DNA of 10,424 nt from Euperipatoides rowelli (lineage: Eukaryota > Onychophora > Udeonychophora > Euonychophora > Peripatopsidae). The position numbers and the translations under genes were made by a program. The notes below the pieces were generated by a model. The model ran no database searches, was not told the origin of the DNA, and saw only the letters and a list, made by a program, of their open reading frames with translations. The stretch lies in assembly GCA_003024985.2 (NCBI GenBank), contig PXIH01S0023897.1; one strand, written 5' to 3'. Numbering within the stretch: position 1 is the first letter of the stretch; each line of letters opens with the position of its first letter. Positions 7,000 through 10,424 of the stretch are shown in pieces.

Positions 7000-8781
7000 A
7001 CTATTACATTACCGATCTGTTTTGATCAACTGGACGTTTTTAGTCTATATTCCTAATAGAAAAATAGAAATAGAACCATACTAATCTGAATCTGTCACTT
7101 TAATATCTAAGGTTATATTTATTGAAATGATTTAAATTTATAGTAAAGTGAATATATCATATGATGATCACCAGAGTTTTATAATATTTTTAAGCTGTAG
7201 TATTTATTAAGCCACATATTGACATGTCCTGGTGCATCTAGATTTAAACTTTTTAGTTTTTTTTTTAGTGAACTCAAAAAAGTCATTTTTTTTTTTAGGA
7301 TTGAGGATTGGATTTTTTATTGAGCTTTGGTATGATGTGAGGGGGGGGGGTGGTAACATGTGTATCAGCCTAGCATGTTGGCAGCCATGTGACATGCTGG
7401 CATGTCCCACCCTATTTGTTATAAATGGCATGCATACCACTACAATTTTCTCATTGATAAAATATTTTAAATTGTATTTCTGTCACACACCTATCAGGAA
7501 TATCTGCTTTTCACCAACATAAGATGATTTTTAGAATATATTTAGATTTAAATGGAAGACATAATGATAAAAATTAATTGTCAGTATGATGGTATCTTAA
7601 CAAAAATATATGTTTGTATAGCATTATTTCAAGATCTTTGTTTCTCCTTCAAAATAAGCTTCACAACTTTGTTCAATCTAGCTCAGTACACTCAAATGAT
7701 AATGACATAACAGTGTATGTCACATACATTAATTTTATCATGAAAATTCAAATTGAAGTCAATGAAACATGTTTTCAATTGAGGAAATCTAATGAAAGTT
7801 AATTCTGATAAGTGGTAAATACATACAAGTAAGGATGTAAAATGTACTTTTTGGTATCCAAAACAACAAATATGTATATATTCAAAACTACTGCTTCCAG
7901 TTTCTTCAAACTTCAGATGTGAAATGAATGCTATTCCTTTTCCTACGAACAGAAATATCAACACAATCTTCTAAAGGAAACATGTGAAAAATCAAACCAT
8001 CCACTTCTACCCTGTGTCCATGTGTACCCCACTCTCCCCTAATAATAAGTAAATGAAATGAAAAAGGTGTGGCCACTGGTGCATCACACATCACCAAGAT
8101 AATATAAGATAAACCCATTGTTGTGTGACACACTGATAGTCACAGAGTAAATATATATGCTAATAGTGTGGTGTAACCCACTATTGAAATATTTAATCAT
8201 ATCTGAACTATTTGAACATTTATGCTGTTTGGTATGTTGGCAGATGGGAGGAAAAAAATACAATAATAATTTACGACAGTCAATGTACTCGGGCACTATA
8301 AACCTTTAACCACGCCCTGACTATGGATGCCATATTTTACCATTTTGGGGATTCTATACTCTCAGATTTGCCAAAATCATGCTTCTTTCTGCCAATTAGC
8401 CAGATTGCTTTATGCATGATAGGTCATCTAGCCCAACATGAGCATTTTTGTCAAAATGGCCTGCTAGATATAATTTGATTATTCTATTTCCCCAACCTAT
8501 TATTACCATTTTAATACTGTGCAGCTCAGAATCTAAACAAGCAAAGTACCATTCAAACAGATATGTTGAAGATGAAATCAACAACCAAACCCCTCAACCT
8601 TTGTACAATGCATTCATCAACACATACCCACAGTTTAAATAGAAAATTGATAATATTATTAGTCCTGAAACTCCTATAATAATATGCTAAAGAACCATTA
8701 ACATTTTAAACCTAAGGTAAACAAAAATTAAAATTATTGACTGAATATTACCTATTGACAAGGTAAGAGTTGTGGTACCTG
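7000..8781. other. AT-rich stretch without a supported gene
   Basis: Short open frames on both strands show no family resemblance. A G10 tract lies at 7341-7350, followed by a GC-richer patch of about 90 bp with several CATG palindromes (7370-7435). Around 7827-8040 the minus strand offers splice-like signals and a modest open frame, treated as a weak exon hypothesis in the findings. From 8140 to 8781 I see only AT-rich DNA. No reverse transcriptase blocks appear here, although the LINE remnant just above would predict them. Confidence 0.45.
7391..7406. repeat. GACATGC-TG-GCATGTC palindrome
   Basis: Perfect 7-bp arms surround a two-base centre, inside a run of CATG words at 7386, 7393 and 7401. 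It resembles overlapping p53-family half sites, but the spacing is wrong for a standard site, so it is recorded only as a palindrome. Confidence 0.7.
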
Positions 8782-9572
8782 CTACACCATTTTTTTTTTC
8801 AGGTCTTCTAATAACATAAATAAATTAACCAACTCCAATTTGTAAGACATATCATTAAAACTTAGATTAACATAATCTTGTATCTCAATTGAGAAGCAAC
8901 CATTAATATGGTGTATGAAATAATCTAGACTCAGAAGATATAGTCTCTGTTTGCAATCGTGGATAACTGTCAATGGAAGATATTAAACATATATTAAGAT
9001 TAGTTATTACTTATTAGATCCAGAATTAATCTAGAAACTCTTATTCTAGTTATTTCTTTGACATACTGACTTAATAAGCTATCTTGTAAAAAGTCCATAA
9101 AATGTCCAAATCTTTGATATTGATAAATGTTGAATTTTTTAGAGCAATATAAGGGAGATTATATCAACAAATGATTAAATCTTTAAAATGTCACATCTAT
9201 AAATAATTTTACAGCCTTTTCTACATTAACAGGAATTCTGTTCATTATTTCAAATGAGAATTTAGTTGGTCTATATAATGAGAAACCCAAATACTTGTAG
9301 ATATTTAAGGTTAATTTAAACCAAAAAGCTTCATATTGAATATTATCATGGGTTAAGCCTATTTTACAATACAACAATACCACCACCCCTAGAATTAATC
9401 CCTCTATTTGTAATAAATCATTTGCAAGCAAACATTTATCTTCAACTAAATAACATAAATCTAACCAGGTCTCAAAAAATATAAGAATATCAGATTTATG
9501 CAAAGAACAAAAATTATACAATTCATCTAATTTCTTATGTAAAGAGCAAGTATAATAGAAATTGATACTAAG
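8782..9572 (-). pseudogene. LINE (CR1/L2-like) endonuclease domain remnant
   Basis: The minus strand carries an apurinic/apyrimidinic-type endonuclease domain of a non-LTR retrotransposon. In the first open stretch (9572-9183) LSINFYYT and KLDELYNFCSLHKSDILIFF lead into ETWLD, matching N.RSL..KLDEL....KPDI....ETWL with the catalytic glutamate kept. GVVVLLYCKIGL then fits the GGGVL.YV..GL block and FWFKLTLNIYKYLGFSLYRP fits W.KL.......G..YRPP. A second stretch (9157-9003) gives KFNIYQYQ, resembling GDFN.P.IDW, and FMDFLQDSLLSQYVKEITR then LILDLISNN, matching F.DFL.D..L.Q.V.EPTR...LLDLILTN. A third (8973-8782) gives LSLDYFIHH where PPLG.SDH is expected. Stops and frameshifts separate the pieces, and the GDFN and SDH residues are damaged. 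In life this domain nicks target DNA to prime reverse transcription. ORF1 and reverse transcriptase are not seen. Confidence 0.85.
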
Positions 9573-9575
9573 CTA

Positions 9576-10424
9576 CTCCATCACTAAGTTGATTGCTGTT
9601 AATTTAAGATTTACTCAAAACATGAGAACATTATTCATTATTTGTTTTAGCATCTGGAAATTAATACTTTTCCAGGACATAAGAATTTTGTCCGTAAACA
9701 TGTTGACATGTCTGTCTCTCCCTGACCATCCACTCTGGTGGAAGAATTATGGTGGTCAAGCCGGATTAATATTAAGGATTTAGTCTTTTTTTTTGTTTAA
9801 CATATAATTTTCTGGATTTCTTTCTTTTTTTAAAAAAAAATAAACAAAGGCTTTAATAACTAAACTTGCATATCACCATTTACCAAAATCAACGAACCAC
9901 CCAAAATAATACCACCCAAACAGCATCAAAATTATGCATAACTCTGCCATTTAAACTTTGCATGTGGATTTCTTTCTTGTATATTAATTTTGTTATTAAA
10001 GTTATTTAAAAAAAAACTTCTAATGATTGGTATAGGCATAAATTTACATTTATTTTGCATTTTATTATCTCAATCACAAATAGAACCACTAACAATTACT
10101 TTATCTTCATAATTCATGAAGAATTCACCAACTTTATTTATCTTAATCATTTCTTTTTTTAATTCCAATAATTACCACTGGAAGCAGGGGTGGAGGAGCA
10201 ATAATTTACCAGACAGGTCAAGTTAATACTTGTCGGGCGAGGGAAAGGGGGTCCTTTTTTTTTCCTTTTAATTCTTTCATATATTTTTTTAAAGCTATAT
10301 TTCTGTAAATAATCTGTAAATAATTTAGATTTAATTCATTAGCCTAAATGTACTTTAACTAAGCTGTAGTGTAATCTTTGTAATTTAAAACAATAATAAA
10401 AAAAATATATATATTTAAATAAAC
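9576..10424. other. AT-rich stretch upstream of the LINE remnant
   Basis: If the LINE were complete, its 5' region and ORF1 would lie here on the minus strand, but I recognise no ORF1 domain. A less AT-rich patch occurs at about 9700-9765 and another, purine-rich on the plus strand, at 10180-10255. The end of the window is an A/T tract with TATATATATTT. No gene is supported. Confidence 0.45.

Noticed and set aside
5650-7200. 5' LTR and gag of the Ty3/gypsy element
   Set aside because: I found no sequence repeated between this side and the region below 3240, no CCHC knuckle and no primer-binding site.
7391-7407. p53-like response element
   Set aside because: Half sites overlap rather than abut, and each departs from RRRCWWGYYY by at least one base.
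7207-7522. Overlapping open frames on both strands
   Set aside because: Both depend on homopolymer translations (runs of F, K, G or P) across T, A and G tracts. No domain is recognisable.
8396-8642. Open frames on both strands downstream of the LINE fragment
   Set aside because: Neither contains RT blocks or any other recognised motif. Their length is expected by chance.

Overview
The window looks like nuclear DNA from an animal, most likely an aquatic invertebrate. The composition is very AT-rich (I estimate about 30% GC). No long open frame resembles a host gene, there is no bacterial-style gene packing, and long T, A, C and G homopolymers are scattered throughout. All recognisable coding signal comes from decayed transposable elements. 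The lineage is not resolved. A Ty3/gypsy reverse transcriptase with a QDD-type active site, a CR1/L2-like LINE endonuclease and a tRNA-derived SINE together suit a mollusc, hemichordate, echinoderm or similar genome, but that is inference. One ambiguous base (n) lies at 6057.

Layout. 1-440 is AT-rich spacer. 441-1990 is a satellite-like array of ten head-to-tail monomers of about 155 bp. 1991-2790 is featureless AT-rich DNA. 2790-3083 looks like a tRNA-derived SINE bounded by C tracts. 3249-3286 is a near-perfect 38-bp palindrome. It overlaps the end of a dead Ty3/gypsy pol gene that runs on the minus strand from about 5650 down to 3282. Protease (weak), reverse transcriptase, RNase H and integrase remnants occur in the expected order, full of frameshifts and stops. 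Extra DNA of about 400 bp separates RT from RNase H, and the RNase H to integrase interval is too short. 5650-8780 is AT-rich non-coding DNA with small structured features: a hairpin, two interleaved inverted repeats, a 28-bp tandem duplication and a G10 tract beside a cluster of CATG palindromes. 8782-9572 (minus strand) is the apurinic endonuclease-like domain of a dead LINE; no reverse transcriptase is visible beside it. 9576-10424 is AT-rich, with one GC-richer patch near 10180-10255.

No working gene is supported. The LTR element and the LINE lie in the same orientation and both lack intact catalytic frames. The most distinctive objects are the ten-copy array, the palindrome at the integrase end and the LINE fragment that kept its 5' domain.
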